From contig CM068828.1 in assembly GCA_028554795.2 (NCBI GenBank), forward strand, positions 17,058,630-17,122,629: 64,000 nt of DNA. The letters are read 5' to 3'. Source of the stretch: Sinohyriopsis cumingii (Eukaryota > Mollusca > Bivalvia > Unionida > Unionidae). Shown here piece after piece: positions 11,030-25,520 of the stretch (positions are counted from its first letter, which is position 1; every line of letters starts with the position of its first letter). The translations under genes were made by a program, and so were the position numbers. Below the pieces are notes generated by a model. That model was not told the origin of the DNA, did not search any database, and saw only the letters and a program-made list of their open reading frames with translations.

Positions 11030-12130
11030 GGAAGGTTAGATTTTGTTTACATTTAGGCCAATTTCCCCATGTGTTTTCAATTGTATTATCCAGTTTAGTA
11101 CCTTACGTGTACGTTCTATGTCTGTCCACCAGAGGTCAGACGTAATCAGCAACATCTCGAGTGAGTTGACTTAATATCCATTCGAGCTGTAGTGGTTTTC
11201 GACGTTCGTGTTGATTTTTTTGAGAATGTGGGTTTTGTTTTGCAAGCATACTGAGTATTACAGATCATGCATATCAGCAAATATATCGCATTATAGGCTG
11301 GACATCCTAACGTCTGATTCATCATGTAGTTAATCATGTTGTCCAACGTCTGACAAATTTGTTCTCGGGCATATATTTGCAAATTGAGCAACGTGTGTCT
11401 TTGTAATGGTATGTGCCTGAATCTGTTGTTTTATTTGTTGTTACCATAACACGTACAAGATGGTTCTTGAGAGTTTTGGTCTACGGTACGCAATCATAGG
11501 AACTTTTTGAGACATTTAATGAGGTGTCAATGCTTGCGTTCGATCTGTTGTAGGTTTTTGGAAATTTGGGTAAACATTAACACAAATGGAATACGCGTGT
11601 TGGTTTTCTTAGTTATATATTTCATTCAGCCTCCTCGATGTAGCTTCTTTTGCATCTTGTTCCAAGGTGCACATTGAGCTCTTCGAGTCTCTTTATAAAG
11701 GTGGCAGGATTAGAACATATGCGTTTGGTTCGAACGCACGTATTGTAAGTTAGATATTTTTATTACAACCTGGGGGTGGCGGGTTGTCCGGTGTAGTTAC
11801 TAGCTAGAGTTATTACGTTGAGAGTAAAGGTTAATTTATATGCTTCCCTCCCGATCGGAAAGGTGTGTATCCAGAAAGACACTGGATCTGTTCGATAACG
11901 CCGACGTAAATGTATTAGTAAGTGGCGGAAAAAAAATACTTTGAAATTGTCGCCCGTTTCGATTCATTTTGATTCTATGTCGTCAATAAATCTACACCAG
12001 CTTAGGGGTCTAGATGATGTTAGCAGAGAAATTCTGTTCTAGTCTTCCAATGAAAATGTTGAGATACGTGGGTGCCATTTTAGTGCCCAATGCAGTCCAA
12101 TCAATTTGTTAGAAGTGTTCGATGCTGAAT
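11030..12130 (-). mobile_element. Penelope-like retroelement remnant (unit A)
   Basis: On the minus strand, despite stops and frameshifts, conserved pieces occur in the right order. A reverse-transcriptase motif [13 protein letters not shown] lies at about 12,050-12,090 and VFLDTHLSDREG at about 11,850. A cysteine-rich connector comes next, then the C-terminal end WIIQLKTHGEIGLN near 11,050-11,095. The GTKMAP motif with a downstream cysteine-rich and GIY-YIG-like tail is typical of Penelope-like elements. The same remnant, with shared decay, is in unit B, so it predates the duplication. Ends and terminal repeats were not found. Confidence 0.55.
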
Positions 12131-14893
<2,763 letters not shown>

Positions 14894-14961
14894 TATATAA
14901 AGATAAGGTCCAGGGAGCCGTCATCAGATTATGCGTCTTCTTTAAAGATTCAACCACCAAG
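14894..14961 (+). promoter_or_regulatory. Candidate TATA promoter and leader exon (unit A, upstream of LRR copy B)
   Basis: TATATAAAG at 14894-14902 lies 32 bases before an initiator-like TCAGAT whose A is 14926. About 36 bases later comes a possible 5' splice site, CCAAG|GTATCT, at 14961/14962. The layout fits a short 5' leader exon that could join the acceptor in front of LRR copy B. An ATG inside the would-be exon would open a short out-of-frame upstream ORF. The link to the LRR gene is inference from position only. Confidence 0.35.
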
Positions 14962-14964
14962 GTA

Positions 14965-15003
14965 TCTCTCTCTCTCTCTCTCTCTCTCTCCCTCTCTCTC
15001 TCT
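14965..15003. repeat. CT microsatellite
   Basis: Simple CT run directly after the candidate 5' splice site. The unit B counterpart is shorter (43,742-43,756). Confidence 0.9.
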
Positions 15004-16159
15004 TGTGATCCAGGTAAATTGCACTATGATTCCTTAAAGTTTTGTGGAATTTTAGTTTCAAGAAGATGCACATTAACTACATTTGTGTATACACAATTCT
15101 AGATCTTATAGAAATTGCATAGTAAATATTTACAACATTGAAAATGGTTATATATCACGTCGAACGAAGGTGATCGAAGGAGATTCGATTTCAGTTGATT
15201 CAATCCTGAAATTAAATTTATCCTTCTAACGGTAAGGATGACTAACATGGAAACGATTGAGCACATACGAGAAAGAGCATATTCCGATCGAATTTTAGAA
15301 AACGTTTCACAAGTATACATGAACAAGAGCCTAATGCAAGACCAGGTCAATGCCCTGAATGATTAACTCGGATTATAGTTTACATAATTTTTATCTTTTT
15401 CTGTCCTTCTAAATTGCATTGTTGAATGACATAACAAGCATGTGGTTGCATGCCAGAATCTGAAACAGATGCTCGCTTATGATACGTATAATATCCATGA
15501 GTGGTTATTATTCCATATCGGCCTAGTCTATAAGCTGAAATTATTTTGCTGGTGGTGCTTTTCTTAAAGTCATATATTCTTACGTATTGCATGCACAAAG
15601 CTTATAAAATGTCAAACACTCGTTTCCATGCTTGCTACTTTTAACCATATCATGGTATACAAGCAAACTTTCACTCGAGAAAAGAGACATTACATGTGTG
15701 TTCACCATTAAAATGCGTTTCCATAAAATCAACAATTCCGTTATAAAGATAACTTAATATAAAGCGAAAAGAGCACAAGGAGTGTTTATAAAAACCAATA
15801 GACTTTGAATTTAAGACTTTATTGTAAACACGGAAAAAAAAACATTTGTAATGTATTGACATGAATGAGAAATACTATTTTCAGTGGTATGGAGAAGCTA
15901 AACACATTTGAGGAAATATTTTTTGTTTATACATAACGGGATTAAAAAGTTTACAAAAAGGCTTTCGGCCCAAAAAAGCAAACATAAAAGTAGATTTGAA
16001 CCATATTGCATGGGTAGGAACAATTACCATGAAAAAATATTTTAAAAATGTTATTCATTTCTAAGACGTATTTAAAAAGAAAAGAACATAAATCTATTTT
16101 GGTTATTTTATGGAAAAATCAAACTATGTATAAAACTATGTCAACATGTCTGAATAGCT
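15004..16159. other. Intergenic block (unit A), no gene seen
   Basis: Collinear with 43,760-44,910 apart from small indels. No supported gene. Confidence 0.5.
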
Positions 16160-16402
16160 TGTTGTTATAGGGTTTAACGCTATTTTTCAACACGAGATAG
16201 ATTGTACACGGCGGCCAGTATAAAAGATGGAGGAAGAAGCCGGCTAAATCCCAGAAAGAATCACCGACCCACGACAAATTACTGGCAAGGTTTCTCACAT
16301 ACCCACAATGCCCGAATCCAAGACTGGAAACCACGCAGAGAGAGGTGAGACGGCAGCAATCCGTAACGGTGAGCGCTTTAGACCTCTTGGCCTCTCGGCC
16401 CC
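16160..16402 (-). mobile_element. tRNA-derived SINE (unit A)
   Basis: On the minus strand it begins with a degenerate tRNA A-box region (GGCCGAGAGGCCAAGAGG), then a B-box-like stretch. A conserved body follows (GTGGGTATGTGAGAAA, TTCTTCCTCCATC, GGCCGCC) and a 3' end reading GCGTTAAACCCTATAACAAC. A clean member of the same family is at 29849-30070. Confidence 0.65.
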
Positions 16403-16452
16403 AACTTGAATATCTACATATATGTATATGACTTTTTGAGAAAAAACCCACA

Positions 16453-16453
<1 letters not shown>

Positions 16454-16530
<77 letters not shown>
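16454..16530. repeat. CA and TA microsatellite
   Basis: CA run (16454-16478) followed by a TA run. The unit B counterpart has two long TA runs at 45,172-45,243 and 45,282-45,331. Confidence 0.95.
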
Positions 16531-17384
16531 CAGTTGCACAAGTTAAGTATAACTAAAGAGTGCTTCTCAATTTGCATGCATCCCGTCGGTACCACCATTT
16601 ATCTTCTAGCTTCTGATCAGGCTTGTATCTAGACCATTTCTCGTCACAGGCTACTATGGTATGACAATGTAATTCCCCTTATCGTTTAGCGAACAGCAAT
16701 GTGGTTGCATATATTCATTGTAAACATTGGTCATGAAATCATGGAATGATTCTTTTATATCAAGGTTGATTACAATACAAACAAATCACTAAAATAATTG
16801 GTTTGAAATGCATTTTTTCTTGTCAACTTTTTCATACGCGCTGCGCATCTACTGAATAGCTACTGTTCTGCTGTTTATTTATTGTTCCTTTTACTTGTAG
16901 AAAAGTAAAACTAAAAAAACAGAAATAAACAAAAGCGTCATACAAGATAATGCTAATTATTTGCAAAACGTAATTCGTATTGGTACACCTTTCCCTTGAG
17001 AGACACTGTAGATCAAAAAGTACACCGCTAAGCGAAATAATGAGCACGTGTATTTTATGACAATACACGTGAATCGTGTAGCCGTGTCCTGGGACATACA
17101 ATTTTACAGCAAGCAGTTCTTTATTCACGGTTGCATTATCTTACATTTGAAATGAACATTTTTATTCACGTTTTGAAAAACACATGGACACGGGTTAATT
17201 AATATTAATGTATACCAAACTTTGGTATTAGTCTACAACGTATGTATGCTTGGAGGAACAATATCTCTCCCTACATGTGTTAGCCTTTTTCTGCAACCAA
17301 GCCCAGAGTTAATGAAATTAAATCTCGTTTGATGTTCAGTCTCTGTTCGCCAGCTGATCGCTAGAGTAAGAGACGTACGCGAAG
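16531..17384. other. Intergenic block (unit A), no gene seen
   Basis: Collinear with 45,332-46,190. No supported gene. Confidence 0.5.
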
Positions 17385-17620
17385 CAAAACTTTGTCAAAG
17401 GTCTGTCTACAACTGCATAAGCTAGGTAAGAGTGTGACAAAGGTATATCTAATACTGCATCCGCTAAGTCAGACTATGGCGAAGGTTTGTCTACAACTGC
17501 ATACACTAAGGGAGACTTTGGCAAGGTCTGTCTACAACTGCATACGCTAAGAGAGACTTTGGCAAAGCTATATATACAATTACATGGCAAAGGTATATCT
17601 ACAACAACATATGATTTCGA
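17385..17620. repeat. ~45-bp minisatellite (unit A)
   Basis: About five imperfect units of the type CTAAG-GAGACTTTGGCAAAGG followed by TCTGTCTACAACTGCATACG. The last unit is truncated. Confidence 0.8.
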
Positions 17621-18884
17621 AAATGTGTCGTAATAAACATGTTGAGTAAAGTCTGATTGATTAACGTCAGCGTCCTTTACTATAGATTATATTGCATAAG
17701 TGTATGGCCTATGGATATTCAAAAACTATGCTGACGCCCGATAATGGCTGGGTGAGTGAGAGTTGATTTTGATTAAAGGGAATCCATGTGAACTGGTTTA
17801 ACTGGTGCTCACTGCAAACATAAGCGGTACAAAATCAATCTGACAATCTATGTATCCACATTTGTTTCTTTGATGGAGTCGATAATGTAGTTCAGTCACG
17901 AACGGACATTCATCATTTCTCGTTTCATACGGTACGTTCATACTGCAGAAAAATCTCCTTTTCAGCGTGTCTTTAATGTTTTTATTTGATACCGTCGACA
18001 CATATATTCTACCTCAGCATAATAACGCGCGCCATGTATGTCTTAAAATTTATTTTTGAATAGTAGCTTGAAACAGCGCAAGATTTCCAACAAATCAAAC
18101 AATAAATTCAATTTATTGCGAGATTGTCACTCACCTGATGTTAATATTTGGTCCTCTTTATTTCTTCTCAGGCATCGCTTTTACCAGGGCTTTTGGCAAT
18201 AAAGTCACTGCATGAAAACATATATTAGTGCAAACTATATAGGGATAATCCATAAATAAAATAATAAATGCCGTAAAATTACTATTATCAGTCAATATTC
18301 TGATTGCAGTGAGATTGCCAGTCCCCGTCTATATTATGTAATGGATATAATACATTGAAAGAAGGAAAAATAAAATGTAAACACTATTTCAATTCATGCT
18401 TGTGTGGGTGTCATGCATTGTATAAATACCTACCCAGCCAATACATCGGACGGTACACAATGTCACAATATGCATGTATTTATTTATCACCTGTGACAAA
18501 AAGCGCAAATGGATTTAGCAATCTAGATGGCCAGTCTTTTAGGAAGAGAAAGACAGAAGGAATGAGAGAAGGAAAAAACCGGAAAGAATATGTCAAAATG
18601 TGTACATTATTTTAATCCTCAATCTACATTCATGGACAACACTTAGCTATATAATTTGTCATTTACAGATGATCTTTACAATCTACAATCAGGGACAAAG
18701 TTAAACACAGTTAACACACAATATCGATATTCATAACACCTGCCCTCATTTACAAAAAGAATTATGTATACAATATAGATGATCTTTTACACATGAAACA
18801 AATGCACAAATAATTAACATTACATAGGAAGATATATTATGAATTATACAAAATATACATAACGTCAAAAGTGTATCTGCAATC
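17621..18884. other. Intergenic block (unit A), no gene seen
   Basis: Collinear with 46,431-47,869, apart from about 110 bp near 46,880-46,990 present only in unit B. No supported gene. Confidence 0.5.
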
Positions 18885-20960
18885 GGGTTACCTTTTCTTT
18901 TCATGTCCTAATATGAATGTTGTATTCTTGCACAATGAAAGACCACTTCAACAATCTCTGTTTTTCGTTATTCATTTTGGTAATGAAAGTAAGGGGGTTG
19001 AACTCATTTAGTACAATAATCGGAGAAGGGTTGAAATAATATTCACTTCAAAGTGATGGGAATCCAATATCAAAGAAAAAATCATTCTCGACTGTGGAAT
19101 AATTTCTGTACTGCATGTTTCATTCTTTAAAACAAATAGCAGACTGGAGGATCTGCACCAGTTTGGCCTTCTTAAATCAAGGCTCTACTAAACCGTAAAT
19201 CACTTGCATCAACAGACATGTTAAATGATTGAAATCTGGAGCTGACAAAACTGGTGCACTTCAATGTATGTCCTTTCGCTTTTCAACAGCCTCTTGAAAT
19301 TTGCTAGACTAATGTAACTAGGTTTCCGTAGTGAACATACTTGTCAGGTGTTCAGCAAGTTTGGAAATTGTCAGGTGTTCAGCAAGTTTGAAAACATCTG
19401 AGCAAACTTAGTCAAGATACACCTAAACATCGCATCTGTTGCTGTTTGCTAGGTGCTTGGCATTCAGGAACAACAATGCCCTAAACTTCTACAGGTTTAA
19501 CTCAACCACATTCCACAATATGTCTTAAACTATAACACAAGCACAGTAAAGCTGACTTTTACGTAACTTTGTTTTCAGATTTGCATCAATGCGTCGATCA
19601 AAGTATTTCCGAAAGGTTTAAGAGTGATCTTTCCAGGTGTTGTTGTACATGATAATGCATGCATCACAGTTACATAGATCAGATGTCAGCATGTTCATTC
19701 AATGTTGGCATGATGCATAAGAACCTTTCATAACAAAGGCTTCACTTTTTTTTCATAAAGTCCATTCGGATTTGCAAATGCAGAAATGTCGTTGAATGCA
19801 ATTTGCCAATATCCTTTCAAAAGGTCAAACCTATTGGCATATATTGGATTTCCAATATTCTCATTTTTTTCATCGATTATTGGCATATATTGGATTTCCA
19901 ATATTCTCATTTTTTTCATCGATTCATGGAATTTGAAGTGAATCTGTTTGGGTGGCACTGTTGACGTTTCTATCGTCAGTACATATACTGAAATTAGTGT
20001 CTAATTTCCGAATACGAATACATGGAGAACTCCAGTTACCTTTACTTGTTCAATAAAATCATTCTCCGGCAAATATTGAATTTCTTTCTTCAATTGTTCC
20101 TGCTTGACTGGATTCATCATGTACAAATGCTACTTCAAGTGCTAAGAGTCTAGTATTGAACGTCGTGGATGATTTAATTTGTTTATGATGGATATAAGGT
20201 TTCATATTCAAATAATAGCTGTTTAAGTTTACATTTTTTGTTGCTGTAGATGCGAAGGTTTCTGGTCCAGATTGTTCAATATTTTGGAATTCCGATCATT
20301 GCTTAAACTAACGTTACTATAATAAGATTGCATTCCATGCTGGCTATGGGGAGCAGGTACAACTAACCTGACTGATTAACAAGGCTGCCTCTATCAGCAT
20401 AAAACGTGAACATACTTATATGTCAAAGCTGTTTCTGTTTTCTACTCTCAAGATTGATAATGATATAATCTAAGTCACTTACTTTCATTCCAATACACTT
20501 AGCATCAAGAGGATTTTAAGAAATGGACAAGAGAGACATGACTCTGGCAACAGGCTGAAAATTCCTTTGTATATTTCATTCACAAATTGACACAATGGAA
20601 ATGAACAGTTATAAAGCTGCACTCTACTTCCTAAATAAAACACTTTTCCTTAAAGACGACTCCTCAGACCAAGGCAAAAAATACCTGATAACAAAATGAC
20701 TTTGAGAAACTGCCGTGTCCCTTAATATTTTCATAGAAAGAGAATCACCGAAAAGTGACATAGAACTTTTCAACATGACTGGTTAATAATTCTCCATTAT
20801 AGAATCAGACTGTGATTTGCTTGACCCAACCAATGTATTGCTTTCAATACCAATCCTTATAATGAACCTCTTTGAAATAAGAGCGTTTGAAATATCTCTG
20901 TCTTTATTCTGTTGCATCTTTTGAATCTGAATGAATCAGAAATAACATGCCCTTTCTTTA
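18885..20960 (-). mobile_element. Ty3/Gypsy-type LTR retrotransposon remnant (unit A)
   Basis: On the minus strand pieces of pol occur in the canonical order, broken by many stops and frameshifts. A protease-like segment with KILRDTA lies near 20,700-20,730. Reverse transcriptase includes NDFIEQ (about 20,060) and RFDLLKGYWQIAFN (about 19,800-19,840). RNase H has STVEND and NEFNPLTFI (about 18,990-19,110), ending with WSFIVQEYNI (about 18,930). No LTRs, integrase or intact gag were found. The RT part contains a perfect 46-bp tandem duplication (19833-19924). It is a long-dead element. Confidence 0.7.
19340..19405. repeat. ~30-bp minisatellite, two units (unit A)
   Basis: Two copies of a unit containing CAGGTGTTCAGCAAGTTTGG. 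Unit B has three at 48,230-48,325. Confidence 0.75.
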
Positions 20961-21809
20961 TAAAGTAACGGATAGTAAGTAAAAATAAGAATTTTTGTTC
21001 AGTTGCTGCCGATTTTTGATTTATATACCTTGTGCCAGAATGATATTTGAAACGCCTTGTTTAAGGCAGCGGTAAGTTTTTACCATATGTGCTTAGAGGA
21101 CGACTTCCTGACTAATGAAACATTGTGAGTCAAGGAATAGTCATAAGCTGTTCGAGCATCATTTTCCAAAGTTTCTACCTTTCTCTCATCAAGACAGTTC
21201 CTGACGTAACTTTGGCTGGAATTCATGAGCTCTTCAATTAATGTGAGCTCTCTGAGGTTATTGCAATTTTCATTTGAATAACTTTATATTCCTATATTCC
21301 TATGTCGCAAAATCCATTTTCTGAAAACAATGTCATCTAAATGCAAATTTACATCACTTAAGCATGTCAGGAATCCGGTAGAGCATATAATTGCAAAAGG
21401 GAATACTAATGTCCTGACCTGTAATTCAAGTAAACATATTTATAAATATTATCTTTGATGTTTAGTCTACACTTAGTGTCAGATGTACCTATATACTATA
21501 TTGTTTACAAATGCCCTTACAATATACAATCGTGGACAAAAGTTCATCGCACACTAAATAGATACATTACAATATAGATAACAGTCTGTTGTATATAATG
21601 GTTGAAAATTCCCTGCGTAGAGTGGATGGTTTAAAGTTACTCGACAGTCTACTTGCATTATAACAGAATGACTTCTTGGGAATGTGATAAAAACTGTACA
21701 TTTCATAGACAATTGCTCGTCATGTAGCTGAGCAAGACTATTTTTAGAAATGAGTCTGATGAATATTGAATAGGTTGCACTGAATCGATAATTGCCTATG
21801 GATTCAAAG
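20961..21809. other. Upstream region of LRR copy B, no gene seen
   Basis: From about 21,120 this is collinear with 48,375-49,090. It presumably belongs to the intron between a leader exon and the LRR coding exon. No supported gene. Confidence 0.45.
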
Positions 21810-21830
21810 ACTTTTCTTTCCTTCTTTCAG
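21810..21830 (+). promoter_or_regulatory. 3' splice site before LRR copy B
   Basis: The pyrimidine tract and AG are identical to those of copy A and abut the start codon. Confidence 0.75.
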
Positions 21831-23201
21831 ATGGATATTTTTACTGGACTCATCCTTTGTCATTGTTTGATGCTGGCTATAGCGGCCAATATCTGTCCCA
21901 ATACAGATAAATGCTCATGCACGTTCGATTTATTAGATTGCTCTGGACGACATCTGACAGGCATACCACACTTTGATCCTTCAGACCGTATCATTCAACT
22001 ACTTCGTCTTGATTCGAATGATATTTCTAAAATCAGTAATAGCGCCTTTAATGGCATTAATGTATCAGATATTCTACTGAGTATCAATAACATCAGCAAT
22101 GTTGAAGATGGAGCCTTTATCGGAGTTGAAAAGATAATGGAGCTCGATCTGAGTCACAATAAACTGCTTACCATACCTACAGCTATAAGGACACTGATTT
22201 CAATACGCAGGCTTAACATATCTTTTAATCCCATCAACGAGTACTCTTTTAACAGTGGAGAGGATGTTCTAAGAAAAGTTGGTAAGACTCTGATTGAATT
22301 TAGTTTCGGAGATGACGCTCTAAATGAATGGCCGCATACGCTTCGCCATCTTGTAATATTGGAAACTCTTAACGTTTTGGCTGGATCTTTTAAGACTCTT
22401 CCCCCTGCAGCTTTCCATGGCTTTGAAGGAACCTTGTTGAACCTTCGCATCGAAAACACGAAGCTCATTGCTATCCCTGTCGCTTTGTCCAGACTCATCT
22501 ACCTTGAGAGACTTAACTTTGATCACAACCATTACATAGGAGACGCTGGAATTCTGGTTCCCGCTTTTTCTTCGACAATCTTGAGACACTTAAAAGATCT
22601 CACACTAAAGGACAATTATCTTACCGTGTTTCCCAATATCCTGAAATATCTGGAAGGAGTGCGCAAACTCAGTCTGGAGGGTAACAGACTCGATGTCATC
22701 GACGACAATTCTATTGCAGTCATTGCGTCCAGCAAAGTGGAAGACCTCAGCTTGAAAAGCTGCAGCCTAAATCGAGTGCCAGGTGCCATTTCCCGTATGA
22801 TGAATCTTACTATACTGGACCTCTCAAATAACACAATCCGTACATTTGAGAGGAACGATTTTACGAACATGAGCCGAATTACGAATCTGACTGTATCGGG
22901 AAATCCACTTATATATATTTCTCCCGATGCCTTCAGCGAGCTACACAGTTTGATTTATCTCAATCTGCAAGACACCTACCTGATGGAAATACCAACAGCA
23001 ATACAAAACAGTAAAGCACTTCTGGATATTATCCTTCCATCATTTCAAATCAGCTGCACATGTGATCTCGCGTGGCTGAGGAACTACATGAACAATCACA
23101 ATCCGAAACTACACATCCAGGGCACGTGTGAGACCATCGAATCTAGGATTGAAAACTACCTGGAAAATTTCATCCCTCTTTGCCCAAATTATAGACCGTA
23201 A
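21831..23201 (+). CDS. Secreted leucine-rich-repeat protein, copy B
   Basis: A 456-residue paralogue of the gene at 341-1717 with the same order: signal peptide, LRRNT, about 14 LRRs, LRRCT, CPNYRP end. The start was chosen as in copy A, because ATG 21831 follows the same pyrimidine tract and AG. The N-terminal third (LRRNT to LRR4) differs from copy A at roughly 28 of 130 residues. Most of the C-terminal two thirds is identical, including a 651-bp stretch (22371-23021) with no nucleotide difference. It is one codon shorter than A just before the LRRCT (PSF against PSHL) and one shorter near the third LRR. The reading frame is intact. A candidate TATA-box leader exon lies 6.9 kb upstream at 14894-14961. 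Confidence 0.88.
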   Translation: MDIFTGLILCHCLMLAIAANICPNTDKCSCTFDLLDCSGRHLTGIPHFDPSDRIIQLLRLDSNDISKISNSAFNGINVSDILLSINNISNVEDGAFIGVEKIMELDLSHNKLLTIPTAIRTLISIRRLNISFNPINEYSFNSGEDVLRKVGKTLIEFSFGDDALNEWPHTLRHLVILETLNVLAGSFKTLPPAAFHGFEGTLLNLRIENTKLIAIPVALSRLIYLERLNFDHNHYIGDAGILVPAFSSTILRHLKDLTLKDNYLTVFPNILKYLEGVRKLSLEGNRLDVIDDNSIAVIASSKVEDLSLKSCSLNRVPGAISRMMNLTILDLSNNTIRTFERNDFTNMSRITNLTVSGNPLIYISPDAFSELHSLIYLNLQDTYLMEIPTAIQNSKALLDIILPSFQISCTCDLAWLRNYMNNHNPKLHIQGTCETIESRIENYLENFIPLCPNYRP

Positions 23202-24610
23202 AATACTAATATGTTTGATCTTGATAGTACAATAGATGACGAAAACCTTTATTGATTTTCGCTGCATTTCCGCATTAAATGGAAACACAAGATCATTACT
23301 ACGTAGTCTTTGCGTATGAGATCTATAAACTTCTTTCTAGAACTCGTCAATAATAATATAACTAATGCTTAGTCGAAACCTTCAACAGTTCCATTTAATT
23401 ATCTTTGATATTTAAATAGTTTTGGATGATGTACTTTTGTTATCTTCTTTGCTAGGCGAGTACGCGTAAGATAATAATAATATTTATACATATATCTCAG
23501 TACGTATTTTTACCAAACTAACTGATAATATTTATAATAGAACATTTGCCAGTATGATGCAATTATGAATCATAGACGTGGGGATAGAGGAACACGGAAG
23601 TTTATCGCCAATGACGTTATCAATCGTATTAAACCCGACGTTAGCATTGTGTGCAAGTCACGGTCATGTAAAGGATTGAATCAATGCTCCAGTGATCTCT
23701 GCTATCGTATAGTACGAGTCACTAAAAGTTTGTGAACAAAAATACAACTACAAATTTCTGCTATCATTAACGATAAAAGCTATTGAAACGTCTCACTGAA
23801 CATCACTTTGTAAATAGATGCCGATGCTGGACACGTGTTTGAATCATCGAACGAAACTGTCAGGGTGTAATACTAAATAAGAATTCATCTTGTCATAACA
23901 AAGATGTAGTACAAAACAAGGAAAGCCCATGAGAAAGGAGCACTGCAACTGCTGTGTGTTTATTGCCAGACATTTTGTGTATATTGGCTACGTAATTCTA
24001 CATGCAGTGTATGAGTTTACTAAACTAATAACATTAGTAATGTGTAGCGTCTTACACATATGTTACGTATAAGGCCTACGCGAACATTTTATTTGCGTAA
24101 CGAAAATATAATTTTTCATGAATTTATATGATGAAACAAAAATAGTCTCTTCCTTTTGTGCTTAATTTGTTCTGAATTTGTATTTTCTATGGAGGTTCTC
24201 ATGCGGAGGAAATCACGGAAGAAACTAAAAACTCAAAAACAGACGCTATGGTAATTCAGCTATATCCCTATTCTAGTCCTTATATAGACAACTCTGCGGA
24301 AGAAGTAAATCCGTTATGTGACTATGTAGCGTTTCCTCTGATTAAATGCATGTAAATTAGTTTCGATTTATAATGGCATAACGTTTCTCAGCATTACTGT
24401 ATTAGATCTTCTCAACATCAAACGAATCAGTATTTTTCTAATATTTCTAAAACCCATTCTGGAGTTGAAAGGAATTTTTAAATTTACTACCATATTATCA
24501 AAAGTGCCGTTTTTACCGCAATGTTTTGGCATGCTAGATAATTTGATTCTCCCATATGCAACCCTTCGCAAAGATATCAACGATATTTATCACTTTGTCG
24601 CATTATTACA
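23202..24610. other. 3' flank of LRR copy B, no gene seen
   Basis: Collinear with the flanks of copies A and C. Holds ATTAAA at 23274. Nothing else is supported. Confidence 0.55.
23274..23279 (+). terminator. Polyadenylation signal ATTAAA, LRR copy B
   Basis: Same hexamer and spacing as in copy A. Confidence 0.5.
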
Positions 24611-25175
24611 TGGACCATCCGGTGGCCTAAATGGTTAAAGTGTCCGATTCGGAAACGGGAAATCGCGGGTTGGAACCCCGGCCGAGTCATATCAAAGACT
24701 TACAAAAATGTTACTAAGAGCTGCCTCGCGTTTCTTTCCACATGAAGAGGTTAGTGTTAGGACTGGTCGACCTGCTCTGTGTGTGTGTGTGAATAGGATT
24801 TTTAACGTAGCTTTAACAAGTTTTCAGGCATATTGCTACGAAGTCAGATTATCCTGACACCAGGCCGTTCTGTCCTAACACTAACCTCTTGATGCTGAGA
24901 GCCTAGCGAGACAGATGTTAGTAACATTTTTTAAATAAGCCTTTGGTATGACTTGGCCGGGGTTTGAAGCCAGGATCTCCCTCAACAGAGGCGGAAGCTC
25001 TAACCACTAGGCCACCGGAGCGGTCACCTGATGTCAGGATAATGTGACTGTGTGGGACACTTTTCTACATGTTCGCGTCATGATGTCCCAGTGCTAGACA
25101 TCACTATAAACTGCCACACCGGATACATCGTAGCAATATGACTGGAATATTGCTAAAGCTACGCTAAAACTCGAA
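24611..25175 (+). mobile_element. tRNA-derived SINE carrying a nested SINE (unit B)
   Basis: The outer element starts with a tRNA-like head (GGTGGCCTAAATGG as A box, GGGTTGGAACCC as B box). Its body contains AAGAGGTTAGTGTTAGGAC. Its 3' part resumes at about 25,025 (TGTCAGGATAATGTGACTG) and ends AATATTGCTAAAGCTACG plus an AC run. Between these lies a second copy of the same family in reverse orientation (24797-25026). The family tail resembles SINE tails I recall from gastropod genomes, which is recall only. Confidence 0.7.
24797..25026 (-). mobile_element. Nested SINE in reverse orientation (unit B)
   Basis: Read on the minus strand it starts CCGGTGGCCTAGTGGTTAGAG, has the B-box region CTTCAAACCCCGG, then AAGAGGTTAGTGTTAGGAC, and ends with the family tail after an internal deletion. 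Together with the outer element it makes an inverted repeat with arms of roughly 150-180 bp. Confidence 0.7.
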
Positions 25176-25312
25176 ATCACACACACATACACACAAACAC
25201 ACGCGCGAGCGCGAGCACGTGCACATCATTACATTCTGCTACCGGTGAGAAATGTCAGCCACATTAGCAAATGCAAGCTAATATTTCATTCGTCCAAACC
25301 AGAAACACTGCT

Positions 25313-25520
25313 TTGTTGGGTTTAACGACATTTTCAGCAAACAAAAAAGACTATATATGATGGATAGTGTATTTTGGTGGAGGAAGAACCCTGGAAGTGC
25401 AACTGACCCACTGGAAGCTACTGGCATGCTTTCTTGCATACCCAGTTTGGTCATGTCCAGACTCGAACTCACGCAAATAGAGGTGAGATGATTCAGTGAT
25501 ACGTTAAGGCGAGCGCCATA
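25313..25520 (-). mobile_element. Decayed SINE, family of 29849-30070 (unit B)
   Basis: Read in reverse, the GTTTAACGACATTTTCAGC end, the GGAGGAAGAACCC body and the GACTCGAACTC B-box region are recognisable. The unit C copy is at 53,910-54,113. Confidence 0.55.

Noticed and set aside
24611-24690. A tRNA gene
   Set aside because: A-box and B-box-like motifs are present, but the cloverleaf is degraded and the sequence continues into a repeated SINE body found in several copies.
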